From NCBI GenBank assembly GCA_947311845.1, contig CAMZMU010000035.1, positions 1,383,761 to 1,447,760 of the forward strand: 64,000 bases of DNA, read 5' to 3'. This stretch comes from Poa pratensis. Lineage: Eukaryota > Streptophyta > Magnoliopsida > Poales > Poaceae. Below are positions 44,060-56,372 of the stretch, one piece after another. Both the position numbers and the translations under genes were made by a program. The notes under the pieces were generated by a model that ran no database searches, was not told where the DNA came from, and saw only the letters and a list, made by a program, of their open reading frames with translations. How positions within the stretch are numbered: the first letter of the stretch is position 1; every line of letters begins with the position of its first letter.

Positions 44060-46369
44060 AATATATGGCGCAAAAGATCCTGACCCGTGGTGTGACCGGC
44101 TTCACGAGCATCACTATTTCCTTGGCTAGTATTTGGGCATATAGCTGGAAACTCCCACATCGGGTGAACGGGAGGGAATCTTCGCAAGAGTTGGGGTATA
44201 TGTGTGTTTTTTCTTGTACCTAGGGACTATCCTAGCCCAACCAAGCAAAAAAATCCAGTGAGCTACCCCCTTTCGACGCCCATACCGGCCGTAGACGGAA
44301 AAGCTAGGGTTTTCTCCAGCGGGTCTAGGGTTTCGCCGGAGAGGTGCTCCGAAGCGTCGTGATCCCACCAAAAGCTAGGGGGTGCCATATCACATGTGTA
44401 CAAGTGTGTTTTGGGTTGTAGATGTTCAAGATACTGCCTCGTGGTGTGACCGGCTTCACGAGCATTACTGTTTCCTTAGCGAGTTTTTGGGCATATAGTT
44501 GGAAACTCCCACATCGGGCGAACGGGGGGAATCTTCGCAAGAGTTGGGGTATATGTGTGTTTTTATTTCACCTATGGCATAACCTAACACAATCAAGCAA
44601 AAAAGTCCACTGGCCTACCCCCTTTCGACGCCGTTCAAGGGGGTAGACGAAAACGTTAGGATTTTTCCAGCGAATTCAGGATTTCGCCGAAGCGGGGCAT
44701 CAGAGCGTCGGAACCCCAGACAAACCTAGGTTGTCCAATATCATATGTATACAAGAGTGTTTTGTGTCTTAAATGTCCATTATATCATACTCCGGGGTGT
44801 GACCGGCTTCACCGACTTCACTTTCTCTCTAGTAAGTTTCTGCACTAAGAGGTGAAAACTCCCGTTTCGGGCGAATCAGACGGAATATTGTGTTTATTTG
44901 GGATAGACTTTGGTTTTCTACCTTCCTATGGACTAACCTAATACAACCAAGCAAAAAAGTCCACTGGCCTACCCCCTTTCGATGCCGTTCAAGAGGGTAG
45001 ACGAAAACGTTAGGGTTTTTCCAGCGGATCTAGGGTTTCGCCGAAGCGGGGCCCCGGAGCGTCGAAACCCCACCAAAACCAAGGTTGTGCCATACCATAT
45101 GTATACAAGTGTGTTGTGTGTTTCAAATGTGAAATATCCTACTCCGTTGTGCGACCGGCTTCACCGACATCACTTTCTCTCTACTAAGTTTCTACACTTA
45201 GAGGTGAAAACTCCCGTTTCGGGCGAACAAGGGGCAACCTTGTGACAAAAGTTGGTTTCCTATGTTCCTATGGCCTAACCTAACACAACCAAGCAAAAAA
45301 GTCCACTGGCCTACCCCCTTTCGACGCCGTTCAAGGTGGTAGACGAAAACGTTAGGGTTTTTCCAGCGGATCTAGGGTTTCGCCGAAGCGGGACCCCGGA
45401 GCATCTAAACCCCACCAAAACCAAAGTTGTGCCATACCATATGTATACAAGTGTGTTGTGTGTTTCAAATGTGAAAGATCCTACTCCGTTGTGTGACCGG
45501 CTTCACCGACATCACTTTCTCTCTACTAAGTTTCTACACTTAGAGGTGAAAACTCCCGTTTTGGGCGAACCGGGGGAAATCTTGTGACAACTTGTGACAA
45601 AAGTTGGTCTCGTATGTTCCCATGGACTAACCTAACACAACCAAGCAAAAAAGTCCACTGGCCTACCCCCTTTCGACGTCGTTCAAGGGGGTAGACGAAA
45701 ACGTTATGGTTTTTCCAGCGGATCTAGGGTTTCGCCGAAGCGGGGCCCCGGAGCGTCGGAACCCCACCAAAACCAAGGTTGTGCCATACCATATGTATAC
45801 AAGTGTGTTATGTGTTTCAAATGTGAAAGATCCTACTCCGTTGTGTGACTGGTTTCACCGACATCACTTTCTCCCTACTAAGTTTCTACACTTAGAGGTG
45901 AAAACTCCCGTTTCGGGCGAACCGGGGGAAATCTTGTGACAACTTGTGACAAATGTTGGTTTGGTATGTTCCCATGGACTAACCTAACACAACCAAGCAA
46001 AAAAGTCCACTGGACTACCCCCTTTCGACGCCGTTCAAGGGGGTAGACGAAAACGATAGGGTTTTTCCAGCGGATCTAGGGTTTCGCCGAAGCGGGGCCC
46101 CGGAGCATCGGAACCCCACCAAAACCAAGGTTGTGCCATACCATATGTATACAAGTGTGTTGTGTGTTTCAAATGTGAAAGATCCTACTCCGTTGTGTGA
46201 CCGGTTTCACCGACATCACTTTCTCTCTACTAAGTTTCTACACTTAGAGGTGAAAACTCCCGTTTTGGGCGAACCGGGTGAAATCTTGTGACAACTTGTG
46301 ACAAAAGTTGGTCTGGCATGTTCCCATGGACTAACCTAACACAACCAAGCAAAAAAGTCTACTGGCCCA
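44060..46369 (+). repeat. Tandem array, seven units of about 352 bp
   Basis: The landmark TGTGACCGGCTTCAC recurs at 44091, 44445, 44798, 45150, 45492, 45844 and 46196. Other unit landmarks: GTTAGGGTTTTTCCAGCG, GGGTTTCGCCGAAGCGGGG and CCAAGCAAAAAAGTCCACTGG. Units 1-2 are diverged; units 4-7 are close to one another, and units 5-7 share a 10-base doubling (CTTGTGACAA twice). Open frames in each unit are parallel artefacts. The array is cut at 46370 by a Gypsy LTR. Confidence 0.9.
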
Positions 46370-47840
46370 TGATGGCGTGAATCACACGTTCGTTGGGAGA
46401 CCCCAAGAGGAAGGTATGATGCAGTTCAGTAGCAAGTTTTCCCTCAGAAAGAAACCAAGGTTATCGAACCAGTAGGAGCAGCAACTCTTCAGAAGGTTGT
46501 TGGTGGCTCGCACGGCGCAACACGATCACCAACGTGGAATCTGGACAAAACACAATCAAACTACTTTGCCCCAACGAAACAGTGAGGTTGTCAATCTCAC
46601 CGGCTACTGCTATGGACCCGTAGTTCAAGGATGAACTACTCACGCATCACTCCGGAGGCAGGCATGGCGATGTAGAAGCCTCCGGTGACGATTCCCCTCT
46701 CCGGCAGGGTGCCGGGAAGAGGTTCTGGACCCTCCTGAGCTAGGTTGACGGTGGCGGCGTCTCTGGAACTTTTCGTGGATAATGGCTCAGGCACTTAGGG
46801 TTTTCGCGTCGGGGGGAATAAGTAGGCGAAAGGGTGGCGGCTGACGACCACCGAGGGGCCCACACCACCCTAGGGCGCGCCAGGGGGGCCGCGCCCTAGT
46901 GGCGTGTGGGGCCCTGGTGGCTCTCCTCTGTTGCTCATTTGGTCCTTCAGGTGTGTTCTGGTAAAATAGGGATCCCCGTGAAGTTTCGTCCAATTCCGAG
47001 AATATTTCCAGACTAGCTTTTCTGGAATACAAAAACAGCAGAAAACATGAACTGTCACTTCGGCATCTTGTTAATAGGTTAGTCCCAAAAAATGTATAAA
47101 AGTGATATAAAGTAGACGCAAAGCATGTAGCAATTGGTATAAAACAAGCATGGAACATAAAAAATTATAGATACGTTTGAGACGTATCAGCATCCCCAAG
47201 CTTAGTTCATGCTCGTCCTCGAGTAGGTAAACGATAAAAACAAAATAATTTTTGAGGTGACATGCTACCATCATAATCTTGATCATATAATATTGCAAGA
47301 GACATGTAAATGAATGAAGTGATCCAAGTCAATGGTCTATAATTTGCTACCAAATAGATAATGAGTAAACAATGAATCACACAAGCTAAACGTTTTCACG
47401 AATAGTACTTTCGAGACAAGCATCAAACAGTTTTACATAAGTGTTAACTCATAAAGCAATAGTCTCTAATAAAAGGTATTTAATCAACACAAAGGAAGAA
47501 TTAAGTTTCAGCATTTGCTTCAACTTTCAACATATTTATCTCATGGATATCGTCAACACAAAATAGTATAACAAGTCCAATACGTTACATATAACGCATG
47601 TTGAAACAAAATTGACACTAGTGTTTGCTTGTGGAAGACAGAAAGAATAGGAAAACTGACTCAACATAAAAGTAAAAGAAAGTCCCTTCGCAGAGGGAAG
47701 CAGGGATTAAGTCATGTGCTAGAACTTTTAGGTTTTTGAAAGCATATAGAGATTGCATAAAATATTTGATACTCTTCCCAACCTTGCTAACACAAGCCAT
47801 GGCTAACCGAATCCTCGGGTGCCTTCCATCAATCACATAC
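46370..47840 (-). mobile_element. 3' part of a Gypsy element (3' LTR plus internal tail)
   Basis: LTR 46370-47189 (820 bases): minus strand begins TGATACGTCTCAAACGTATC and ends CACGCCATCA. The polypurine tract AAGCTTGGGGATGC adjoins it at 47190-47203. About 640 bases of non-coding internal DNA follow, including CCCTTCGCAGAGGGAAGCAGG, shared with the Athila-type element at 28.7-38.2 kb. The rest of the element is missing. Insertion into the tandem array cut its last unit. Confidence 0.75.
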
Positions 47841-48116
47841 CATGGAGGCCGCAGATGCGCCAGCCGCAGTCTTCTTTCCCTTCAGAGCGGCCGCATCGGT
47901 GGCGGGCGCGTCGGCGGCAGCAGCTTTTCTCTTTGGCGGCATGACAGCGGTGGCTAAGGGGAACAGCGGGAGCTCGGGCGCAAGAACAATGGAGGCGAGA
48001 GGAAGAAGATGAAGCAGGGGCGGCGCGCAGAGCATGTCCGGAAGCGCAGTCGCCAGAAATGTCATCCCTGACGTCATTGCAAGCATCTGTTCAGAAATAC
48101 ATTCGAGTCCGCCCAA
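47841..48116 (-). pseudogene. Start of a retroelement ORF (MPPKRK...)
   Basis: Minus strand ATG near 47941 reads MPPKRKAAAADAPATDAAALKGKK and stops at the junction with the Gypsy tail; upstream is a CT-rich leader. The basic, alanine-rich start is common in Gypsy gag leaders in grasses. Fragment only. Confidence 0.35.
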
Positions 48117-48129
48117 CGCATATTGGTCA

Positions 48130-49565
48130 CTCGATTGCCTTGTTTAGTTCGGGTGTGAAAAATCATTGTTAAGGCAAAATTGGTCACTCGACCGTTCCTT
48201 CGGCTGAGACATATTACTCCCATCGGGAGCGTATCAAAAAAATTCTTCGACTGGAGATGCTCAAGATAAAATGATTTTGAGATTATCCTCCATTACAGGC
48301 AATACAGCATAATCTCGGGGGCTACTCCCATCGGGACCACTGTCGTGCACCCGATAGAATTACGGGAAAAATTTCTTCGATTAACATATGCAGGGTAAGA
48401 AGATCTGAGATTATCCTCCATTGCAAACAATAAAGCACAATCTCGGGGGCTACTCCCATCGGGAGCGCTGTCGCGCACCCGATAGAATAACAACAAAGTG
48501 TCAGTCGACAAAAGGATCGACTCAGTTCATATACAAAATCATATTCGAAACATTCCCGAGTTGCGTCCGCCGCAAATACCTCGGATGCTGCACGCATAGT
48601 GCAAAGGTAAGACCCGCCGAACTTTTGAGCTGGGCTAAGGACCGTTCCAGCAACGTCAATCCTTATACTTTCCGTGTCAGCAGACATGATGAAAAATCCT
48701 GACGGACGCGTTGGGTAAAATTCAAATCTATACTGCAGATCGACTCAGTAAGACCTCCGTGGCCTAGTCGAATCTGACCAGTTTGTTCCAGATTCGAGTC
48801 CGGTGACTCGAGTTTGATTGAAAGCTAGTAAGTTTTTACCCGAATATGTAGTTAACCAGTCCCGATCCGTCGAGTGTACTGGGCCTTCTAAGCTATTATC
48901 ACTTGATCATCATAAGCAAAAACCACAGTCGATGAGATACTCGACATAGACAGCATGTGATATTCATACAGGAATTCCAATTATAATATACAAAATACAA
49001 AGCATATGACGTGCACTTACGAATGAGTCCATGCCCGATTCTTCGAGTCAGACAAGTACTCGGGGGCTACTGACAAGGGTATACACCTCGGGTACCCTAC
49101 CGTGAGGGTACCTGATGCACGTGACGACTAAGGCCCAATAGCGAAGAGCCTACTCGAAGCCCAAGGCAAGAGGCCCAAGAAGATGCAGTACCCTCTAAGA
49201 TTAGACATAGGCATAGTCGGTTTAGACTTTCCTTATATGTAAACTAGGTCGGTTATGAACTCCCGATACCCAGACTATTTAAAGACTGGGAGGGGTGCCG
49301 ATCTAAGGCAAGCCATACTCGAACCACCAAAAACCCTAGCGAGATCGACATCTCGCCAGAGCTCCCTTGTAATCGCATAATCTAACACGATCAATAACAG
49401 ACAGGCAGGAAGTAGGGTCTTTACCTCCACCCGAGGGGCCTGAACCTGGGTAAATCTTTGCGTTTGCTTGTCAGCCGACGAAACTACCAGTACTACCACG
49501 TTCTCTCCCCATAATCTCAACCCTAGGTCCTTAACCATGGGATTTGATGAGTTAACCCCTCGTCA
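48130..49565 (+). mobile_element. 3' part of a second Gypsy-like element
   Basis: The LTR 49071-49565 starts TGACAAGGGTATACACC and ends GAGTTAACCCCTCGTCA, with TATTTAAAG as TATA-like box near 49277 and polypurine tract ACTCGGGGGCTAC just before it. Upstream 48200-48500 has three imperfect repeats of about 120 bases, each with CTCGGGGGCTACTCCCATCG (first copy partial). No coding region remains. Confidence 0.7.
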
Positions 49566-49799
49566 ATGCATGTGACTCCAAGAGGGACTATTTATGCTCG
49601 ATAGTGGGTTCATGCCTCCAGTAATCTGGGTGAGTGACAAGAACATCTAAGGTTGTGGATGTGTTGTTGCCACTAGGGATAAAATAACTAATACTTAGCT
49701 TAAGGGTACGACAGTTAAGTCTAATGCGTTTGTTTACATTACACACTTTGCTTAATGCAATAATCTGTTGTTTGCAACTTAATACTAACGGGAGACACA

Positions 49800-50521
49800 T
49801 ATACTATCCCGGAAGTGGATTATTTAGTCATGGATGCAGCTGGTAAGCGGTCCATGTATAGATCCGGCTATGCCACTAAGATTCAAAATACACAAAGTAA
49901 GTAATAACATGATTATCAACGCCCACATATACATATGTGTTCTACCCGTACCATAACATCTACGCATAGATCCGGCTCTGATACCACTGTAGGAGTTTGT
50001 GTGATGGAAAACAAAAAAAATTCTCTCACATGCGGAAGCAACACTCAAGATCCAATCTAGAAGATGCTAGTAACGGGGAGAGTAGTTCATCATACCCTCG
50101 AAGAACATACGCGTTGAACGTTTAATTCAACGCAACTCGGTGAAGTTGTTGACGATGTTCGATCCGATCAGCACCGCAAACGAGCAGCACCTCTGGAGGC
50201 TTGCACACGTACAGCTCGATGACGTCTCCCTCTTCTTGATCCAGCAAGCTAGAGGGAGAAGTAGGTGGGATCGATTCCAGCAGCACGACGGCGTGGTGGT
50301 GGATATGGTGGAGAGTACTCGCGGGCAGCGCTTCGCCAAGCGGTGCGCGGGAGGTAGAGGAGCAGCAAGCAAGTGATGCGGCCAAGACTTTCCCTCTCTT
50401 TATATAGGCCAGGGGCTGCAGCCACTTTATTTCCAAAGTAGAAACTCCCTATTTCAATAGTGGTAACCCCTTCCCATTAAAAAGGTGGTAATACTACGAG
50501 AAACGCTAGGGCCTTCTGTCA
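49800..50521 (-). mobile_element. 5' LTR and leader of a Copia element
   Basis: Minus strand: an LTR ending TCCTACA at 49988, followed by GTGGTATCAGAGCCGG, the initiator tRNA-Met primer site of Copia elements, and about 180 bases of leader. The LTR has CTATATAAAGAGAGGG near 50395. Its 5' end is uncertain (TGACAGAAGG at about 50521 is one option). No gag remains. Confidence 0.65.
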
Positions 50522-51114
50522 CGGTTGGGACATCGGATTAGATGGCGTACTTCGTGCTTCAACCTTCGTATGAGTGTTACGTAGTATATCACCATAAGAA
50601 GAGATTGTTTAAGATGAGATAGACAGATGCACTGAACTTTTCTTAAGCTCTTCCAACTTGTTGGCAGATTTTGTTGTGTGAAGATTACAGCTGAATATGT
50701 AATTACATTCAGATGATTCTGAATAAAGACAATTATTTGGTAAAGACCAAGCCAGCCTACAACTTTTCAAAAGAATTACCTCTTTGAAGACATCAATGCT
50801 TTGTTAAATAAGAAAGCATGATGAGTAAACAATTATTCACGTACACTATTACCAACTAATTAACCAACATTATCATATTATGAATATTGATCTCCTCAAT
50901 CAATGAGAAGCTTTTTAGCCATGTAAAAGAAGCATTATTTGAAGAAACAAAAGTACAACTACAATGCATGTCACTGATTGGCGGCTCTCACATAATCAAC
51001 TTGATTGCTCAAGAATAATGTTACAGAAACGACCCGAGCTAAAGTCTGCATGCTAAATCACGCCTAAGCATACATGTATCTTATGATTTCCAAACTCATC
51101 TAGCCTTAACACAC
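50522..51114. other. No gene seen
   Basis: AT-rich intergenic DNA, no recognisable element. Confidence 0.4.
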
Positions 51115-51540
51115 TTAAATCCCAGGCTCAGTAGTATCATATGTTACCTCGATTGACCAAATCACACAAATAATACAATTACCTCTTGCTAAAGTTAAAC
51201 CCATCACGCATGAAGAAAGGAAGTAGTGATTTGCAGAAGGAAGCCGACAAAACCATGAGAAGTAATGCCGAGGAATGGTTACTGGAGTTTGAGGTGCTGC
51301 TGGGTGCTGTAGGAGGACCATGCGCTTTGTTGGAATGAAGATGGATTCTGAAAGAGCTGCAGTTTGCGGCACGCACACCGGGCGTGAAGCATACTGTTCC
51401 CGGGCATGACAGGGAGCTGCACGGGCACCGCGGCGTCAACGAGAAGGTCGTCGAGTTGCCGCACGGCGTAGGCCTTGCCGGACCTGCATGACCAGGATGT
51501 CCGCGTGCTCGGTAGGAAGCACGTCAACTCAAACAATCGA
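51115..51540 (-). pseudogene. Unrecognised gene fragment
   Basis: Minus strand: an exon-like block SGKAYAVRQLDDLLVDAAVPVQ follows CATGCAG and continues about 60 codons; ADILVMQVR-like coding lies just upstream in another frame. A donor-like GAG|GTAATT occurs near 51185. No family recognised; frame breaks suggest decay. Confidence 0.3.
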
Positions 51541-52265
51541 GCCCGCCGTCAGCAGGCTCCCCTACGCGGTCGCCCCCCGTCGTATGGATCCAATGCGCGT
51601 CCGTCCCCCGCCGTGGTCCGGCTCCCTATCCGCCACCCTGCGGTGCCGCCGCCGCAGCCGGGGATGATGTCGTGCCCCACGACGGTGCGAGATCGGTCGC
51701 CACGGCGGCAGCCCGGGTCCATGCTCCAGTTCTGAGTTACGGAACAACAGGTAGCTGCTCCGTGCCTACCAACAAATCAGCCTCCACATCGGGGATGGCA
51801 GCCACTGGAAGCTCGCTGCGGCAGATGGGACCCGAGTTACGGAGGGACAGGAGCATGCCGTCCTGGTGGTAGACCTCGCTGGACTGACGGAGGCGGCGGA
51901 CCGGCGGCGGGGACTTGAGGGAGGGGGCGCATCTGGGCGGCGGGGACGGGAGGAAGGAAGCGCCTCAGGTGGGGTGGTCCTTTCTCGGAGGCGCTCGCTC
52001 GGACTGGCGGGGCGGTGGCGGGGTGGGTGCGGCCGGCGTCGGTAGATGGTAGCGGAGAGAGAGGAGGGGACGGACAGCGGTCTGTTCGTGATGAGTGGTG
52101 TTGTGCGGTCGAGGAGCGAAGAAGATGAATGAACCGGTACATCTCAATTGGTGGTGGCAATCAGGTAAATATTCTAAATCCACAAGGGTAGAATCGGAAA
52201 TATAAATAACGTAAAGCCTTGCTTCTTTTATTATTAAGTAAAGATAAACCGTACATACTTATGCA
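51541..52265 (-). other. GC-rich leader-like sequence, no gene call
   Basis: Proline- and arginine-rich open frames on both strands typical of GC-rich grass leaders. Possibly the 5' end of the fragment above. Confidence 0.3.
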
Positions 52266-52559
52266 TCTCCACTAATATTAAAAGAACCAGAGTGGCTGAT
52301 CCAAATAACAGCAACCATCAGATTAGCATCATCCAATGATCTAGATTCAACTAATGATGAGGTCTCATTAAATTGTACCCCCATCTCTGAACCGTCCATC
52401 CGCTGGATCTAACGGACACAAATCTCCCAATGATGAGTCCAATGCGCACAGCAATTTGTAAAAAAAAGCCGGCAATCGCCCACCCACGCACCTCTACAGA
52501 TCCACGAACCGCCGCCCACGCTGCCGCTCCCCGCACCGTCGCCCACCCACGCGCTGCCG

Positions 52560-53070
52560 TTCTCCATCCTCGGCGCCCAAGCCCATCTGGGTGCGCCAGG
52601 CCGAGGAATCCAGGCTCAAGTCCGAGGCCGACACCCACGCCGCCGCCAAGGCCGCCTTTGACGCTACCTTCCAGGCTGGGTCGCCGCGGAATCCCCTCGC
52701 CGCCAACATGCTGCCTCCCCGACGCTCACGTCGGGTCGCCGCGGAATCCCCTAGCCGTCGACGCTCGCGTGCTGCCTCACCGACGCTCGCACCGGGTCGC
52801 CGCGAATGCCCCTGCCGCATACCGCCGCGAATACCCCTGCTGACTGGCGGGAGCTAGACTCCCCTGCCATGGATGCATGTCACCGCCCTCCCGCAGCGAC
52901 AGCCTGCCCGCCGCCCCTGGCGAGCTAGACGCCACTGCCTTCCCGCAGCAACAGCCTGCCCGCTGCCGCCGAAATCCCACGGCCCCGCGCTAGCACACTG
53001 CACACGAGGACACCCACGCTGCCCTTCACCCCGAGCCGCACGCAGCTCGACTTGGTTCAGGTTCAACGTC
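52560..53070 (+). pseudogene. Host gene fragment carried by the Helitron
   Basis: At 52575-52680 the plus strand encodes PKPIWVRQAEESRLKSEADT and then HAAAKAAFDATFQAG, an alanine/lysine-rich helical stretch with GC-rich third positions, unlike the Helitron's AT-rich remainder. Afterwards GC-rich sequence repeats CGTCGGGTCGCCGCGGAAT and similar. Origin gene unknown to me. Capture of exon fragments is usual for grass Helitrons. Confidence 0.45.
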
Positions 53071-54423
53071 TTTCTCTCCTAAGTTCAGGTTATGGGCCTA
53101 TAATCAGGTCACTGTATTCACATTATACTAGATACAGTTCTCGGACTTTAGATTATCCTATGTTCAATTCATGGTCTTCAGGAACAGGTCACTGTCTTCA
53201 GAACTAATCGAAGGTTCAGTTCATGATCAGGTCATTTTTTGCTTGGGAACTCGCTTTCCTTTTCGCCTTCAATTAATTTACGAGTTCACGATCACGTTTT
53301 CCTCTCCATATGTTCAGGTCACTGGCCATGGGAGCAGGACACATGAGAAAATACATATGCGTGAGTTGCTTGTCTACTGAAATTCTTTTGAAATTCTCAG
53401 CCTGGCGTGCCCGAACTGTGTTTGGTTGCTCACAAGGTGCACGTAGAAATGCCTAACTTGGCTAGCTTGACTGCTTGGCACAGAAGGTACTGGCAGAGAT
53501 GCCATATTTTCTTGCACATATGGCGATGGTCCTAGGTCCTCTAGGTTCCTGCAAAATTATAATTTTGCTCTTTTAGTGTTTGGCATTTGGTTGGCGGCAG
53601 CACTGGGTCTTGTCGCAGTTTTGACACTGCTAGCGTTCTTCAAGACACTCATCATTTACAATGAGAGGAAGACATTTTGTGTGCATAATAGCATGCATTC
53701 TAGGTTTAATATATGTCCTGCAAGTTTTTTTTTTGTAATATCTTCACTCAATTTCCGGCTGTAGATTCTATCTCTATTTAGCCACATCAGAGCAAGGCCA
53801 AGGACCTTTTTTGTTCCCATGCTGTGTATGGTGACGCTGTTCTCGATGGAAATATTCTCATCAATATTTGATTCTCATTTTCCTATTAGAGTAGGCTAAG
53901 AATTTTACTTACCTCTTCGTATATGAGTTTTTAAGTTACAGAGTACAAAAACAGAAGAACACGAGCAAGAGAAGGTATTCTTTTTTATGAGTTTTGAAGT
54001 TCCAGCTACAAAGAAGGTTGCTTTTATCTTGCCTGTCTCACTTCTACATTTTTGTCTACTATCGTGCATTCATGTTGATCTATCATGCATGGCTATTTGA
54101 TATTTTGCTGTATATGTCCAAAGGGGAGCACATAAGGAATGCCTGACCAATGGACATATGTGTTAGGTCTGATAGAAATATAAAGGTGTACATATTTTTG
54201 TGCTTTCAAGCTGGTGATTACATAATGTTCTTTCAGGCCTTTGCATTGTGATTTTTTTAGTTAGGATGGTGCATGCAATTTTTTTTTTGTGAAATACCTC
54301 CTGTAAAGAAAGTGTGGTTGTATATTGGACACTTGATTCATCCAGGTTTTTCTTAATTTAAACTTGTGTCTTACTTGCATAGAAGATTGAATGACGAGGG
54401 GTTTCTTTAGGCCCAAAGTTTCG

Positions 54424-54780
54424 GAAATCAGTTTTGGGTAGTAGGAGCATATGATACCACTATCTAAAAACCATATTTCAAACTGTCAAAAAATTTAAAA
54501 CAAAAATCTTAGGTGTACATCTGGACATTATATGTTCAAACATGATGTTTGGAAAATGATATTTTTTATGGACTGTGTAGAAAAAGACAAATCCTGGTGC
54601 TTTTTTGTACGAGGCATGTTTTTTCTTTTTTGCAAAGCCCGCAAAAAATGTCTTTTTTTTACAAAACGTTTTGTGCGAACATAGAATGTCTAAAATGTAC
54701 ACCCAAATTTTGTGTTTAACTTTTTAACAATTTAAATATATTTAAAACATTTTCATAACAGGTGCATCTAGACACATGAG
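54424..54780. mobile_element. Foldback MITE-like element, copy 1 (inside the Helitron)
   Basis: Its right part (AAAAGACAAA, TTGCAAAG, GTGCGAACATAGAATGTCT, ATTTTCATAACAGGTGCATCTAGACAC) and left part (GTGTACATCTGGACATTATATG) match, diverged, the element at 60130-60485. The two halves are roughly complementary, so the whole can fold on itself. Confidence 0.5.
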
Positions 54781-54977
54781 TCAAAACACCGTGTCCCCAA
54801 AGATTAGGTCAGTTAAGAACGTAGATGAACAAAAGCTATAGAAAGTGATCACTGAAGGAGGTTGGCATTCAAAAGACCTGGCAAATACCAAAGATATCAT
54901 GATACTGCAACTTTTCTTTATTTCATGCGAGATTTAATTATTAAAATTACACGTGCATGCACGTGCGCGATTACTAG

Positions 54978-56372
54978 TTATCCAAAAGCAGCAGGCCAGA
55001 ACTAATTAAGGCAACTACACGAGGGCGCAGGTGGGCAGGAGCAGGAGAAAATGCAGTTATGCACCAACAAGTCAGTTAATGCACGGCGCAGTGGCCGACG
55101 TGGGGTTGTCTCCTCGGGTTTATGTCCCACCAAACAAAAACGAGTTGTAGCGAAGTTTCAAAGTCATCCGATCTAGGCTATGATGACCGTCTCTGGTCGT
55201 ACACCGCCCGTGCGATCGGCCAATAGGTAGAATCACTGATGTGGACTGTCTCTGTACCTATCTGCCCGCCGTGAGAAATGTGTGGCCTCACATGCATGCG
55301 GTGTCACGAAGGCGCGTGCGGCGCGATGGCGGCGTTGGTCTGTTGAAGACGAAAAGGCTTTCTTTTTTTCCCGTCTGTGTGGGCGACAAGGAGGAACCTA
55401 CCTATATTTATATTTTTGGGGAGGCAGTCTAATTATTACTCACTCCGTTCCTTGATATAAGATGTCTAACTTTTTGACAAAAAAAATTCAAAATATAAGA
55501 TATAATGTGATTTATAGAATATTTTAACCATCAAAAAACGAGTCACAATCTGGAACGGAGGAATTTGACATATTGTTTCCAGTTTGAGCCTAATAGGGAC
55601 TGCTTATCTCAAAAAAAAAAAAAGAAGTAGAGAACTACTCCACCACATACAAAATATTGACATCTTAATATACGTGCCAAACCTTAGACACCTTATACCA
55701 AGGAACAGAGGAAGTACTATATGTAGTACAATATTATGTGTTTATGGAATTACTATATGCAAGAAATAACGTATTTATTGATAGTCCCACCGAATGTTCC
55801 ATATGCATATAGATGGGCTAGAGGACAACGATCATTTTGTCATCCTAAATTCTTCCCATTTCCATAATTCATATGTTCATTACTGTACGTGGATTCAATG
55901 CATTCAGACATTCGGAGGTAGTCGTCCAAAGACTCTATAGTGGCTCCATATGCAATACACGTAGCAGCAGCAGTCCACTTACAAAGTGATGAGAATAAAA
56001 AAAAAACTGGTGATATCTTTTTCAGCTCAGACTAGTGATCGTAGTTCTGAAGCGGCGGCCAATCGGCATGCGTGCTCGCTGTGGACTCTTGACGAAGAGT
56101 TGGAGACGACCGGGGATGGTTGTGATGGCCCCCGAGCAGAGTCGACGGGCTAATCGGGAGGCTTGTCTGGGCATTGTCCGGTGGCTCTCTAGTAGGCCCC
56201 AAAGTATGGGGTTGGCATGGGGTGTTGGACATTTTTTGGGTTGGCCCAGACGGATGGAGGAGGACGTTGTGGTTTTTTTTTTGCCCAAATCAACATTGGA
56301 CCTTTGGTGGGTGCTTTTGGGGGCGGAGATGTCCCAAGATGTTCACTAGAGTGGTCGTGTTTTCCTCACAAA
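54978..56372. repeat. Segment B of the local duplication (left part)
   Basis: Starts directly after the Helitron with TTATCCAAAAGCAGCAGGCC, shared with segment A at 42097. Unique DNA and a Stowaway follow, then the shared block at 56232-56360. It ends at the solo LTR and resumes at 59353. Confidence 0.65.
55439..55714. mobile_element. Stowaway MITE, longer than usual
   Basis: Ends CTCACTCCGTTCCTTGATAT and, complement, CTTCCTCTGTTCCTTGGTAT, TA on both sides. 276 bases; a second internal end-like sequence (CTGGAACGGAGGAA at 55549) suggests one Stowaway inside another or an internal duplication. Confidence 0.7.

Larger units (their letters stand above)
52266..54977 (+). mobile_element. Non-autonomous Helitron with captured gene fragment
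   Basis: Starts TCTCCACTAATATTAAAAG after an A (52265) and ends CTAG at 54977 before a T (54978). The 16-base perfect palindrome CACGTGCATGCACGTG (54950-54965) lies 8 bases before CTAG, as expected of the Helitron 3' hairpin and CTRR end. There is no target duplication or TIR. No Rep/helicase is encoded. Length 2712. Cargo is described separately. Confidence 0.8.

Noticed and set aside
44982..45939. Three parallel frames starting near FPADLGFRRSG
   Set aside because: They recur because the DNA is a tandem array; unit length changes of 342 and 352 are not multiples of three together, so no continuous protein is maintained.
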